From Chrysomallon squamiferum (Eukaryota > Mollusca > Gastropoda > Neomphalida > Peltospiridae): a stretch of 64,000 nt of DNA. How positions within the stretch are numbered: the first letter of the stretch is position 1; each line of letters starts with the position of its first letter. A program made the position numbers and the translations under genes. Below, piece after piece: positions 1 through 11,069 of this stretch. The notes under the pieces are model-generated. The model was not told where the DNA came from, did not search any database, and saw only the letters and a program-made list of their open reading frames with translations. Location: the NCBI GenBank assembly GCA_012295275.1, contig CM022677.1, positions 14,575,594 through 14,639,593 of the forward strand, read 5' to 3'.

Positions 1-930
1 CAATATATTCGCTTGTGATTAATGTTCAGGTATATTTTCAACCAATGGAATCCAATAATTTAATTAGTGGACACTGTTTAATCATTTAGTAAGCATTTTA
101 AGTAATGAATTCTTTTTACATTAAAATTATAGATCAGATGGAAATATTTATAGGATATTCTTTATCTGTTATATTAATATATCAAAGGTAAATAACATCT
201 TTTTTATATTAATAATAATAATTCTATGTTGAAAATATCTAATTTGTTGAAAACTAAAATTTACAAAAAGAAAATTTATATTTTGATATAACTCTGAACT
301 TGAAATATGATAAGGATAATGAGAACTTAAAAACAAGAATTGTGTTCTACATTATACTTTTGTCCGATGGTAAAAGGAGAAACAAATAAATATAATAAAC
401 AATAAAATATTTCTTAATAATAGTTACCAGCGAATATATTCACAAATAGAGTTATTTTCCTTTAATATGAAAACGAATACTTTCTCGGATGGAGTTATCT
501 CCCCTTTCTTACATTAAAAAAGGGTTTATCAGAATTACTTGATATGAAATCAGTTTGTGGAAATATGTGAATAGAAGATTCATCAAAGTTTGTGAAAATA
601 TTTAATGTAATAAAAAATGTATTATTGATTCATTATGTCACTATTTGTTATTTTTCGTTTAAAATTATTATCAAAATTATCAAACAATTATTAATTTAAT
701 ATATATTCTTAAAATTTAATTTCATATCATTTCTTTAGCACTTAACTAAATGAATTAAATGAAACAGAAATCTAAATTACAAAATACATCATTATTTTTA
801 TTTCCTTTTTCAAAATTTGTTTTGTTGTTGTTAATGTTGTTAACCATTATCATCGTTATATTCATTCCTATTATTAATGGACAACAGAGTTATTTCCCTT
901 AGACTACTTTGTCTATGAAATTGACTAATT
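1..930. other. AT-rich non-coding stretch
   Basis: No splice-bounded ORF or RNA gene is visible. It contains scattered A/T runs and two copies of the recurrent GAGTTAT(C/T)TCCC motif, near 490-508 and 885-900. Confidence 0.6.
430..520 (+). repeat. Degenerate monomers related to the 68-bp satellite at 39 kb
   Basis: The segment has GAATATATTCACAAATAGAG, then AATATGAAAACGAATAC, then CTCGGATGGAGTTATCTCCC. The same words, with small changes, form the first and last monomers of the tandem array at 39.0-39.9 kb (AAAACGAATAACCTCTCGGA and so on). This is therefore an isolated, diverged copy 38 kb away. Confidence 0.7.
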
Positions 931-938
931 ATTATTAT

Positions 939-976
<38 letters not shown>
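926..976. repeat. (TTA)n then (GTA)n microsatellite
   Basis: A short ATT run passes directly into about twelve uninterrupted GTA/TAG units. Confidence 0.95.
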
Positions 977-1347
977 TCTCTGTGCATTCTTAGTTTATTT
1001 CATATATTTAAAATGTTTCTTTACTAAAAACTTAATATTTATTCATTCATACTATTCAGAATAAAAATAAGAATTTAAATTTATTACGACATTCCATTTT
1101 GATACGTGAAAATTTGTATATATTATTTATTATAATTAGAGAAAGAGATATTTGGGTTTCACTACGACTAAGATTGTACGTCTTCATGAAAATTTCATTT
1201 CACTGTAAAAATGTAGCAATAAAAATTTCAATTACATATAAATACTGTTTTTCTGCCATTTCATACTGACACATTTAAATTTCACAGATATAATGATTTC
1301 TAGAGTGCGGAATGTAACATCAATTCAGGTGTTTAAAAGTGTAATTA

Positions 1348-1348
<1 letters not shown>

Positions 1349-1398
<50 letters not shown>
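1349..1398. repeat. (TG)n microsatellite
   Basis: An almost pure TG run. The Cys-Val polypeptides it can encode are artefacts. Confidence 0.95.
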
Positions 1399-1399
<1 letters not shown>

Positions 1400-1576
1400 A
1401 TCTTTCTTTCATTTTTGTTTGTTTTTATTTTTGTTTTTGATATTATTGCTAACACTTATTTTTTTTTACTGTGGTACATAATTATTACTATTTTTATTAT
1501 TGTTATTATTGCTAATATTGGTGTTATAGCTATTGCTTTTGCTGTTGGTTAATTTTGCTTTAGGCAGAATTGATAA

Positions 1577-2235
1577 GTTTGTGTGGAGAGAAGAAAGCGA
1601 TTTACAGAGAGAGTTAGAGAGAAAAAGACAGAGACAGAGAAAAACACATGGAGAGAGATACAGAGACAGACAGAGAGAGACAGAGACACAGATAGTGTCA
1701 GAAAGACAGAGAGAAAAAGTGAGTCAGAGACACATAGACAGTCAGAGACAAAGAGATAAAGACAGTGAGAGGCAGTGAGATAAAGAGACAGATAGGGAAT
1801 GAGACAGAGGGAGAAAGAGACAGAGACATAGGGAGACAGAGAGAGACAGAGACAAAGAGATATAGCAGAGAGAAAAAGAGAGATTCAGAACAGATAGAGA
1901 CAGAGAGAGAAAGAGAGATTCTGACAGAGACAGTGACAGAGGGAGAAAGAGAGATTCAGAGAGAGACAGAGAGATATAGAGAGAGACCGAGAAAGAAAGA
2001 CTGAGAGAGACAGAGTCAGAGAGTGGAAGAGAGAGACAGAGATAGACAGAGAGAAAAGAGAGAGACAGTGATAGAGGGAAAGAGAGACAGCGATAGAGGG
2101 AAAGAGAGACAGAGAGAGAGAGATAGACACAGAGACCGAGAGAGTCGCACAGAGAGACAGAGATAGTCAGAGAGAGAAAGAGAGAAAAGAGAAAGAGATA
2201 GAGAGTAAGAGAAAGAGAGAGACAGAGAGAAAGAG
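1577..2235. repeat. Purine-rich (GAGACA/GAGAGA)n degenerate tandem tract
   Basis: About 650 bp of almost pure purine on the plus strand, built from GAGACA, GAGAGA, AAAGAGA and GACAGT words. It opens several overlapping Arg/Glu/Gln-rich frames on plus and Ser/Leu-rich frames on minus, none with other coding signs. Confidence 0.9.
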
Positions 2236-2399
2236 ACTAACCATTAAGAAAATACTAATCATTAACCAAATACTAACATTTAACAAATACTAACCATTAC
2301 TAACATCTCCTACGTGTACTGAACCTCACCGTGGTGTATGGGTGGCAACATTTCCAAAGGGAATGGCTAATTAGTACATTAATATAATAACATTATTTT

Positions 2400-3409
2400 G
2401 GTTAGATAGATAGACAGATAGATAGATTATGATAGATAAATAGAAATACCTACATACAGATATAGTTACTGAAGATAAATGAACAGATGGATACATAGGG
2501 TATTGCTACTTTTTCTAATTTTGAATATTATTTTGAAAGCTTTTCCTATATACAAATAGACAGACAGGCCAACAGAGCATAGACAGAAGTCTATGTACTT
2601 AAGAATAAGTTATGACATATAAATATCTCCCTCTGGCTTTCACTGTCCAAATTACTCATCCTTACTTACCTGCATGTTTCTATCTATCTATCAGTCTATT
2701 ATATTTGTTTTATTTCATCATCAATTTCTCTGGCTATTTGTCTATCTATGTATCTGTCTGTTTGTTGATCAACCTGTGGTGTAGCTTAATCTTATTACCT
2801 GTCTATCTGTATTTACCTCTGTGTATCTGTCTGTATAATCTATCTGTATTTATCTCTGTATATCTGTCTATAGATTGTATTTATCTCTGTACATCTATCT
2901 ACATAATCTACCTGTATTTATTTCTATATATCTATATATAGATAATCGATCTGTATTTATCTCTGGATATCTACCTTTAAGTTATCAGTTCATCACTAAC
3001 TCAAACACAGATCCAATCCTTTCTGTTTTCTGTCTGCCTCTGTGTGTATTTATCTATATACATATACATGATCATATCCACTTTACCATCATATATGCTT
3101 ACACCTATCTATTTATCCATCCACTGAACTCTAAGGAAATGCCTCCCTATATATATTTCTCTATCCATCAATAACAGTCCCTTGAATCAGCTATTCATCT
3201 TCCTGACTAACTCCCTCAATTATTATAACTACCTTTTATATCTATCTTTCTGTGTTATGTCCATTTATAACTCTCATTCACAATTCCCTTATTTAGCAAT
3301 CCTTATCAATCACTGGCACACACACACACACATGCACTTTCTATGTCAACTATCTATATATATCTCTATATGTGTATCTAATAACACAATTTATCATTCT
3401 ATCTACATA
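2400..3409. repeat. GATA/CTAT-rich tract, outer end of the left duplication arm
   Basis: It begins with GATA repeats (2403-2450), then CTAT/CTGT-rich DNA. Unique words inside show it is duplicated. GGATACATAGGGTA...TGCTACTTTTTC at about 2490 recurs at about 27495 in direct orientation. CTATTCATCTTCCTGACTA and CTTATCA.TGAC at 3190-3330 recur at 58.98-59.15 kb in inverse orientation. The overlapping ORFs are low-complexity Tyr/Leu/Ser/Ile chains and are not called as genes. Confidence 0.75.
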
Positions 3410-3609
3410 NNNNNNNNNNNNNNNNNNNNNNNNNNNNNNNNNNNNNNNNNNNNNNNNNNNNNNNNNNNNNNNNNNNNNNNNNNNNNNNNNNNNNNNNNNN
3501 NNNNNNNNNNNNNNNNNNNNNNNNNNNNNNNNNNNNNNNNNNNNNNNNNNNNNNNNNNNNNNNNNNNNNNNNNNNNNNNNNNNNNNNNNNNNNNNNNNNN
3601 NNNNNNNNN
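3410..3609. other. Assembly gap (200 N)
   Basis: Exactly 200 N, the same length as the second gap, so it is a placeholder rather than a measured size. Sequence on both sides belongs to the duplicated arm, which may be why assembly failed here. Confidence 0.99.
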
Positions 3610-3635
3610 TGACCTGCCTTGTACTGTAAGGGAGA

Positions 3636-3810
3636 GAGTGAGATCTGAAAAACTCTGTCGTTGACCAAGTTTTTAAAAGAAATACAAAATCTGACATGGA
3701 CTTGACAGTTTCCACCTGTAAATTGAAAAGAATTCATTGTCACCAGCCTATAAAAATGACAGGCATTTTAGTTAAATAACTAATTGATAAGTTCTGTCAT
3801 TTATTAGTTT
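3636..3810 (+). repeat. Segment duplicated in direct orientation at 28.80-28.95 kb
   Basis: GTGAGATCTGAAAA, TTGACCAAGT, AATACAAAATCTGAC, GGCATTTTAGTTAAATAACT and TTTATTAGTTTA occur in the same order at both sites, with indels between them. Similarity stops near 3810 and 28950, marking a breakpoint. Confidence 0.85.
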
Positions 3811-5531
3811 ACTAATAGATACCAAAGCTTTTCAGTTCTAATAACAAAATGTTAATATCATTCTGCACTAGGTATGTGAATTCAGTCATTTTGATTACTT
3901 TACTTTTTTGGAACACTTAGAACTGATTCTATACACCTAATTTTAGATTTGATTAAAAATATAAGTTAATAATCTGGCTACAACAATACATTTATCGAGA
4001 ATAATAATCTTTTAAACCCAAAAGAGAATTCCAATTAATTACAAATATTTAACATTTTAAAATGTGATGATATAATTAATTCAAACCACAAAAAAGGCCT
4101 TTACACCTTCAGATCTTTTTGAAATATTTAAGAAAAAAAAAAATGTATAACAGTAAATGACAGCTGAATAAATTCATAAAAAATAAACATTATCTGTGAA
4201 TATCATTCAGTTCATCAGCTAGTTTATGTATATTATTCTAACACAAAACAAAACTGCAGTGATTAAAATGCTGAAGTTTTATCTTGATCTGAACTGAACT
4301 TTTATCACCTACAAATCTATGTTTATTAAAGTTAACAGATTTGAATACTGAACGAGGAAGTGATCCAACTGATTAAAAAAAATAATAATTGAACAAAATA
4401 ATGCAGATAGTGCAACAGTAACACTGAAACTAATCAACTCTGTGTCATCTCATATATAAAGTTTTGACTGGTAGGAAACAGAGTTGTAAGGATTTACATC
4501 TGCATCTTCCTGATCAATGGCAATTTATAACATAATTACCACCAACTTGATGGCTGTGCATTTGGAACGTACATTTTTCAGGAATATCGAGGAATTTTTA
4601 TAAAACAGAATCAAGAAATGAAGTACTGGTTTTGACAGGTTTTTGTTTTATTTTAGTTTATTATTATTGTTGTTGTTGTTGTGGTGATGGTTGTTGTTAT
4701 TGCTATTATATATTTTTAAATAATTTATTTAAAATGCTATTTGAGCTGAAAAAGAAAAAAAGAAGCAAACAAAAAAACATTAATATCCCTTCCCCGCAAA
4801 CCACATAAGTATAAAATCCACCAATCTGTCTTGTATCTGATTACATGAAAGGTCTTCCAAGCTGGTCAAGAAAATCCTTTGAAATGCTGGATCCAAAGTT
4901 TGTGCTGGTGGTATGATAGATATATTTAAACAACTATCTTGTTTCCTACTATTTGTTCATGATTGGGTAATTTTGTGGATTTTGTACATTTCCCTTTTTT
5001 TAGCCAGATTTATCTAAATAAACAAATATAGAAAGAAAAATTAATAAAATAAAAATAAATTAACAATAAATAAAAAATGAGATCCAAGTTTATCATTCTA
5101 AATCTTAACATAAATTATTTAAATGATTATTTTTTTTACCTATTTCAGGCTAGGAGCATTTGATTAATTTGCACAATAAAATCTTTGGGAAGAAAAATTT
5201 CAGTCATGGAAAATTATTATAAATTATACTTTAACAATGTTTTAATACTGACTGGATATAATGGTAACATTCAAGAAGCAGCAAAAAATAACTTTAAAAA
5301 AGACTAAATCCTTTACCTGAGCAAACCTTACAATTAATGAGTTAAAACCTTAATAAAAAATATAATTTTTATAGGTGTGCATTACAGACAACAAAATAAA
5401 GATAATTCTACCATTTTAACTAAGTCTGTGTGAAATTAATATTTCCCATAAAATTATTATTATGGCTCTTGTTTTAAAACATATAGAAGAAAAAATAAAG
5501 TATTACTATAAAACATATCAAGACCACTTAC
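3811..5531. other. AT-rich non-coding stretch
   Basis: No gene seen. It carries a GTT microsatellite near 4660-4700 and A/T runs, with no clear homologue elsewhere in the window. If it lies between exons of the minus-strand gene that follows, it could be intron or 3' flank. Confidence 0.5.
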
Positions 5532-5626
5532 TTCAGAACTGTTCTCTGTTTTATTGATTTCCTCTGTCTGGCTAGTAACTGTATCAGATGAATTTGTCAG
5601 CTTCAGGTTTTTTTTCTCAAAATCAC
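5532..5626 (-). CDS. Candidate internal exon, Ser/Thr/Glu-rich, of the unrecognised minus-strand gene
   Basis: On the minus strand, a pyrimidine-rich TTCTGGTTTTTCAG acceptor is followed by 95 bp open in one frame, then a near-consensus donor GTAAGTGG. The peptide starts GDFEKKNLKL and continues with NSS, TSQTEE and NKTENSSE, so it is acidic, Ser/Thr-rich and has two possible N-glycosylation sites. The exon starts in phase 1 and ends in phase 0, the same pattern as the leucine-rich-repeat exon at 51.02 kb in the other arm. I do not recognise the family. The splice signals are good, but no homologous exon was found in the other copies, so it may be unique to this arm or a chance ORF. Confidence 0.4.
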
Positions 5627-6416
5627 CTGAAAAACCAGAAATATTTAATTTTAGCTTGCACAAGATTACTTAATTTAGCAATTTTGGAAGGAAAGCTGGA
5701 TTAGCCACAGTTAACAAACTCAAAATGGTTTCCAGCTTACAGTTTGTTTTATCTGTATTCTCTCTTTTATTTCCTCTGTCATCTTGAACTTCTACAACGA
5801 TCTAGCAGACTGTTTTGGCAGGCATCCCGGCTGCTAATAATTATTTATGATGAGCCTAAAACTGTGACAGGAATATATCTCATAGCAAGAAACAAAAACA
5901 AATTCATAAACAAAAATTAAAGAAAGACATTTAATCCCAAATCTAACCTAATTACTTCTGGTAGTTAGATTCTTCAATGGAATGAAGGTCAGATCTATAT
6001 TTGCTATTAATTTAAATATTTATGATCTACACGCAGAGAAGTTTTGAATGCCAGCATTTAAAAAAATAAATATATAAAATAAAGTAAAAATTAAAAATAA
6101 AATATTAATTAAATCTAAATAGATCAGAGAGATAACAAATATGTCTAAAATAAAGATGAATTTGAATCACATAATTAAAGCGATAGAAGAATTTTTCATT
6201 CAGAAACACATTAAAAAAAATTAATACAGATGTGTTTTTCTTTATGAACTGATTTCACACATAACTGAATATCACTCCTTTATACAAATAAAATAAAATG
6301 CAGTACTTCATGGCTCAATTTTTGTGAGTCTAAAAATGAAACTGTTTTGATTACTCCTAGTACAAATATAAGCTAAAAAGAAATAAAACAATGCTAATGG
6401 AACTGTACTAAGTCAC

Positions 6417-6625
6417 CTGCTGCTGAACTTCCAGGATTTTGTCTTTGCCACGCACAGTGTTTTTCTTTCCCTGGTTTTAGCAGGTTCAAGTTTTTCAATT
6501 TTTTTTTCCTCCTGATATTTGACTGTTGAGATTGGTGACTGGTGTAAGAAGCTCCAACTTAAGAATTGACGTGGTCGGCTTCAATGTCCATGTCTGAATC
6601 AGAGTCACATTGGTGGGTGCACTGC
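6417..6625 (-). pseudogene. Candidate broken exon related to the Lys/Glu-rich module
   Basis: The minus strand has an AG acceptor (ACTCAAACTAG) and ends at CAGCAG followed by GTGAC. That end matches GAAGTTGAGCAGCAGGTGAC in the modules at 8.1, 49.4 and 54.3 kb, so this is probably another diverged copy of that module. One frame begins SAPTNVTLIQ and is open for about 160 nt until a run of nine A. Another frame is open afterwards (SNIRRKKKLK, CAWQRQNPG). A one-base slip in the A run would explain the split. Function unknown. Confidence 0.3.
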
Positions 6626-7160
6626 CTAGTTTGAGTAAATAAATAAATAAATAAAATACTGTAAAAAATATAAAATAAATAAAACACTGCTACTACAACA
6701 TTTACTGTAACACAATATGCTACTTTTATTAACATCATTACTGTAACTAAAATTTACTATTGTTACTTATTCAACTAGGGTTACTGTTATTGAAATAATA
6801 CTCCTATTACTAAAATTATGATCCATTAATAATAAAAGTGATTTTTTTTACTCTCTTCACCATTACTCCTATGCCTGTATTTCTTTACTCAAATATCAAT
6901 TCTACAATGTTACTACAACAAGTAGTATTATTATTACAAGTACTAATGATGTAACAACTACATTACTACAACAATGGCAATGACTAATACTACTACTATA
7001 ACAACAACCTCTAGAGATCCTCCTGTTCTGCCATATTCTTTGATGACATTTCTACCCTGTCGTGACTCACTAAATTAGCTCTTCTTGTGGACAGAGCAGT
7101 TTCTGAAAAACAACAGTAATTTATTTATTTACCTTTGTAGTTATATATGTATCTGGTATC
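6626..7160. other. ACT/ATT-rich non-coding stretch
   Basis: Degenerate ACTACTACA and ATTACTACT words similar in composition to 51.5-52.2 kb. No gene seen. Confidence 0.5.
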
Positions 7161-7164
7161 TGTC

Positions 7165-7561
<397 letters not shown>

Positions 7562-7954
7562 GACAGCACCTTATACTGAAACAACTTCACTAGCAAACAT
7601 CAGCACATCAATTAGAGCTGTATGTGTATTCTGAAAAAATACAAAAAAAAAAAAAAAATAATAAACTGTTAAAAATAAATAACTAATGTTTCTACAGTAT
7701 TTAAATTTTACTGTTATCAGTTACTGGATTATTCAGACACAAAGTGATGTGGGATATTTTTGATATACTTTGTATAATCATTATAATGATAATGATAATA
7801 ATGATAATAATTTAAATAATTAACAAAACAATAGCAAACAAATGATTATTATTATGCTAATTTACAATCAGTAAAGAGTTGTTACCATAAAACTTATTTT
7901 ATTTGCTAAGAAATAAAAATAAGATAAAAAACTTGCAACTTGGAATTGTGTTGT

Positions 7955-8290
7955 CTGAATCAGGTACAGGTCTAGCTTGGTCCTTCGAACTGTCAATATC
8001 GCTGACATCACTCTCATGAATGTTGCCTTCCTGAGTTTCATCTTGTTCTGCTTCAGCTACAGCCTTTGTTTTCTTCTCTCTCTTTTCTTTATCTTCTCAT
8101 CCAGCTTCATTCTCAGAGCAGCAAGCTCAGACGTCACCTGCTGCTCAACTTTCTGGCTGTTATTTTTGCCATCGCAGTCATCTGCCTAGTTTTTTGTTTC
8201 GCAGCGTAGCAGATGAAGTGTTTTTATCAGCATCAGCTTGATTTCACAAAAAAGCAGACTTCAATGGTGCTCTGCCCTTTTCTTCTTGTT
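7955..8290 (-). pseudogene. Coiled-coil-like Lys/Glu-rich module, copy 1
   Basis: Read on minus, this copies the modules at 49.26-49.60 and 54.21-54.60 kb (plus). Shared words include CAAGCTGATGCTG, GAGCAGCAGGTGA and GAGCTTGCTGCTCTGAGAAT. One frame gives EQQVTSELAALRMKLDEK, a heptad-like charged helix ending at TAG. The next stretch is open in a different frame (DETQEGNIHESDVSDIDSS), so a frameshift lies in the GA-rich part between them. The upstream end also has stops. The three copies share the shift, so it was either present before duplication or marks a real boundary I cannot see. I do not recognise the protein. Confidence 0.55.
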
Positions 8291-8391
8291 CCTGTTGATA
8301 TATGTAAATCGATATATCATATTATAGTATTCCAGCAGCACTTGCACTCTACAGTGTGATACTGTAGAAATTTATAAAATATTTCACTCAC

Positions 8392-8449
8392 ATCTGATTT
8401 TTTACAGAACCATTCATTAAATTCATTTGGAACATTTTCTCCCCATGAC
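8392..8449 (-). pseudogene. Short exon-like segment, copy 1 of the WILQ/GEN exon
   Basis: The minus strand has TGTATTCTAG as acceptor and a strong donor GTGAGTG. The segment is open in the frame SWGENVPNEFNEWFCKKSD. Homologous exon-like segments lie at 34991-35077 and 49046-49141 (plus), and all three keep GTGAGTG at the end. Here the 5' part has been lost or replaced, so the exon is 58 bp instead of 87-96 bp. Family not recognised. Confidence 0.5.
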
Positions 8450-8459
8450 CTAGAATACA

Positions 8460-9430
8460 TAAAAAATAAAAATGATTAGTAATGATATGAAAAATAAAAT
8501 GGATAATAATAATAAAGATCACAAAAATAATAATAATAAAAATAAAACATAATAATAATAATAAAAAGTAGAAATAATAATAAGAGTAGAAGAAGATGAA
8601 AAAGAAGGAATTACAACAAAACAAAACAAAGTGTAAATAAATAAATTAAAATTGACCATTAAGAAAAGAAGAGAAACAAAGAACAGGATAACAAATTATT
8701 TGAGTGTTTATTTGTGTGTTAAATATTTTTTTTATAAATAATTTTATTAATATTTTATAGCATCTACATATGAAATAACCTGGTCATGTATTTCTTAAAT
8801 TTGTATTCATTGTTATTTGTTTTTAGTGTTAACATAGAGCTATACAGGTATTTAGCTTAAATAATATGAAAGCATTTAGGGACCCACCCATTATAAAGTT
8901 TAATATGTTTAATAATTATAGAGCAAGTCAGCAATTTAACCTAAATCTTTAAAAATAATAAATCATAAATAAACTGACTGAAAACAACCTGTCAAACAAA
9001 ATTAGCATATTTTCTTTTAATAGTTTTATTATAACAACAACAAAAAATAATAATAATTATAATAATAAATAAAAAAAATAAAAAATAAAAAAATAAATAA
9101 TAACAATAACAATAACAATAACAATAATAATACTAATAATAATTTTAAATTATCTGTGACTTGTTGTGTGGTGTTTCTTTGGTGTGTGCTACACAAGCCA
9201 GTTTATTTTAAAACAAATTTAATTACTGGCCACTCAAAATTTGCTGATACATCATGACGTTGTTTATGTTGTTCACATTAGTACAACCACTGGTGAATGT
9301 TATTATTAATCGACTGTCGTCATTTGAAAAAATTATAAATAAATAAATAAATATTGTTCTCAAATAATATGGCTGCCATCAGTTGTCTATGACTTTTAAA
9401 TTATAATTAAATAAAACGAAAAAAATCCAA
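8460..9430. other. AT-rich intron-like stretch of the left arm
   Basis: ATA/AAT microsatellites dominate (8500-8580, 9020-9150). Parts match 48.3-49.0 kb in inverse orientation, such as ATGGCTGCCATCAG at about 9370 against GATGGCAGCCATC at 48353, so this is an intron or spacer of the duplicated gene. Confidence 0.6.
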
Positions 9431-9464
9431 ACACATTAACATTTATAATAATAAATAGTAATAC

Positions 9465-9607
9465 CTGTCTCCTTCACAAAATGAAATACTTTAAACAACT
9501 GTTTTAATGCGATTACACCAATTCCGTAGAAAATTCTTCGAGCATTAAATAAAAAAGTAAATCCGTAAAGTCCGACAATCATCCCGCATTTTTCTGCATA
9601 TACAATC
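9465..9607 (-). pseudogene. Exon-like segment with hydrophobic peptide, copy 1
   Basis: On minus, one frame is open through the segment (AEKCGMIVGLYGF, then NARRIFYGIGVIALK, then VFHFVKETG) and ends at GAGACAG followed by GTATTA, a possible donor. The peptide is hydrophobic and could form a membrane helix or a buried core. The copy at 48116-48268 has a clean acceptor (TTTTTTTAG) but a one-base insertion. This copy keeps the frame, but its acceptor is replaced by a run of ten or more G on minus. Neither copy looks functional. Family not recognised. Confidence 0.5.
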
Positions 9608-9659
9608 CCCCCCCCCAAGAAAATAAAAAAATAAATAAAAACAAAATTAAAATAATGTT

Positions 9660-9950
9660 CAAAACAAATAAAATAAAATAAAGGAACATCACAACCTTTA
9701 TTAAAATATATATTTTTTATTTATTTATTTATATTTTTTTAATCTTATTATTAGCCAATCGTTGACCGTAAACTTCAAATAAACGGTATTTTTATTTTAT
9801 TTTCCCCTACTTTTTCTTTCTTCTTCTTATTTATATTAATGCACCAAATAAAATCACAAAACTTACAACTCACACTACAAGTTTCTTATTATTGTGCACG
9901 AATTTACCAATGTTTGATATCCTATTCTAAAATGTATTATACCATTTCTA
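9660..9950. repeat. Left-arm segment matching 47.80-48.07 kb inverted
   Basis: AACATCACAACCTTTATTAA, TTAGCCAATCGTTGAC, CTTCAAATAAACGG and ATTTACCAATGTTTGATATC each have a close reverse-complement partner, in reverse order, at 47.80-48.07 kb. Similarity ends near 9940 (partner about 47810), which is one edge of the 3.7-kb insertion in this arm. Confidence 0.85.
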
Positions 9951-10110
9951 TCAATATCACCATCGTTGCCGTCGTAACGGCGTTGTTTCTAGCTTTCTAG
10001 AGTCCTTCTCATTATTCTTTAGTGGGCGAATCACCTCTTCAAATACATTATTGTGATTTCTAGTAATGTCGCCGTCGTTCCAGTATTAACGTCTTGGTTA
10101 ATATCACACG
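9900..10110 (+). repeat. Dispersed ~155-bp repeat with GCCGTCGT core
   Basis: TTGCCGTCGTAACGGCGTTG, TTTCTAGCTTTCTAGAGTCC and TGTCGCCGTCGTTCC are shared with 43.56-44.04 kb (inverted, several tandem copies) and 60.11-60.34 kb (direct). These GC-rich cores stand out from the AT-rich background and recur with the same spacing, so they are a repeat family and not host coding sequence. Confidence 0.75.
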
Positions 10111-10620
10111 TCACTGTACAGTATTTCTTTACTTAATACTACTAATATCACGTCACAGTTTTTATTTACTTAATATCGCTTTACTGTACATATTTATTTT
10201 GCTTAATTTCTGCTACTATTACGTTACGGTTCAGTATTTATTTACTTAATACTGCTACTATCACGTTACTGTACGGTTCTTTTTTTTTACTACTGCTAAT
10301 ATCACTTTACTGCACAATATTTATTTACTTATCTCTGATAATATCACGTTACTGTACAATAGTTATTTAGTTAATGCTGCTCATATCACGTGACTGTACA
10401 GTATTTATTTACTTAATGCTGCTAATATCACGTTACTGTACAGTATTTATTTACTTAATACTGCTAATATCATTTTTTTCTGTTCAGTATTTATTTACTT
10501 AATGCTTCTAATATCGTTACTGTACAGTATTTATTTACTTAATACTGCTAATATCACAATACAGTATTTATTTACTTAATACTGCTAATATCACAATACA
10601 GTATTTATTTACTTAAAAGG
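10095..10620 (+). repeat. 42-bp tandem satellite
   Basis: About a dozen units of CAGTATTTATTTACTTAATA plus CTGCTAATATCACGTTACTGTA. Successive starts at 10399 and 10441 give a 42-bp period. It directly follows the GCCGTCGT repeat. The array at 42.5-43.56 kb has the same period, next to the same repeat in inverse order. Confidence 0.9.
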
Positions 10621-10849
10621 AGATTCTTCATATTTCGCAGAATAAGGTCCGCTACAGAGAGAAAGAATGAAAAAGAAAAAGAAAAATAGAAATGAAATAA
10701 AGTGTAATGATTTTGGATAAAAACATTTTGTATCAATTAAAACTGACATTTATTCAAACACATTCATAAAATAAAATAAAAAAATAAAAAATGTGGAATA
10801 GCATAATAAAAAATAGAAATGTCATAAAATGTCTTAACATGGCGAGTTT

Positions 10850-10965
10850 GCATAAAGTAGTGACATCTAATTTGTACGTGTTTTGAAGAAGAAACAGAAC
10901 AACTGCAGACAATACTTCAAAATCTTCATAATTTAAGAAGTGCGCCACTTCTAAATGACAGCTGT
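10850..10965 (-). pseudogene. Prolyl 4-hydroxylase alpha-subunit fragment, minus strand
   Basis: The minus-strand frame reads HFLNYEDFEVLSAVVLFLLQ followed by NTYKLDVTTLCKLAM. It lines up residue by residue with LPSYEDLKVAAEL and QDTYKLNAI in the plus-strand pseudogene starting at 11.08 kb. The alpha subunit of collagen prolyl 4-hydroxylase, an ER enzyme that hydroxylates proline in collagen, typically has the pattern LP..EDL.GAA.AL.RLQDTY.L in its N-terminal half. The match covers about 35 residues and ends in AT-rich sequence, so this is a fragment or a single exon. It lies head to head with the plus-strand copy, about 120 bp away, and differs enough to be a separate duplication. Confidence 0.55.
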
Positions 10966-11069
10966 AATGCACATTTTAATCTGTTATTTTTTTTTTCTTG
11001 GGGAGTGTTTTTGTTTTCTTTTTTGTCTGTATGTTACTTTATTCTGACATAAACAAAGTATTAATATAA

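Noticed and set aside
1533-2130. Arg/Glu/Gln-rich and Ser/Leu-rich ORFs on both strands
   Set aside because: Produced by the purine-rich tandem tract, with open frames on both strands at once.
2612-3174. Tyr/Leu/Ile-rich ORFs resembling membrane proteins
   Set aside because: They translate CTAT/CTGT simple repeats, and the same words give similar ORFs in the other duplicated copies.
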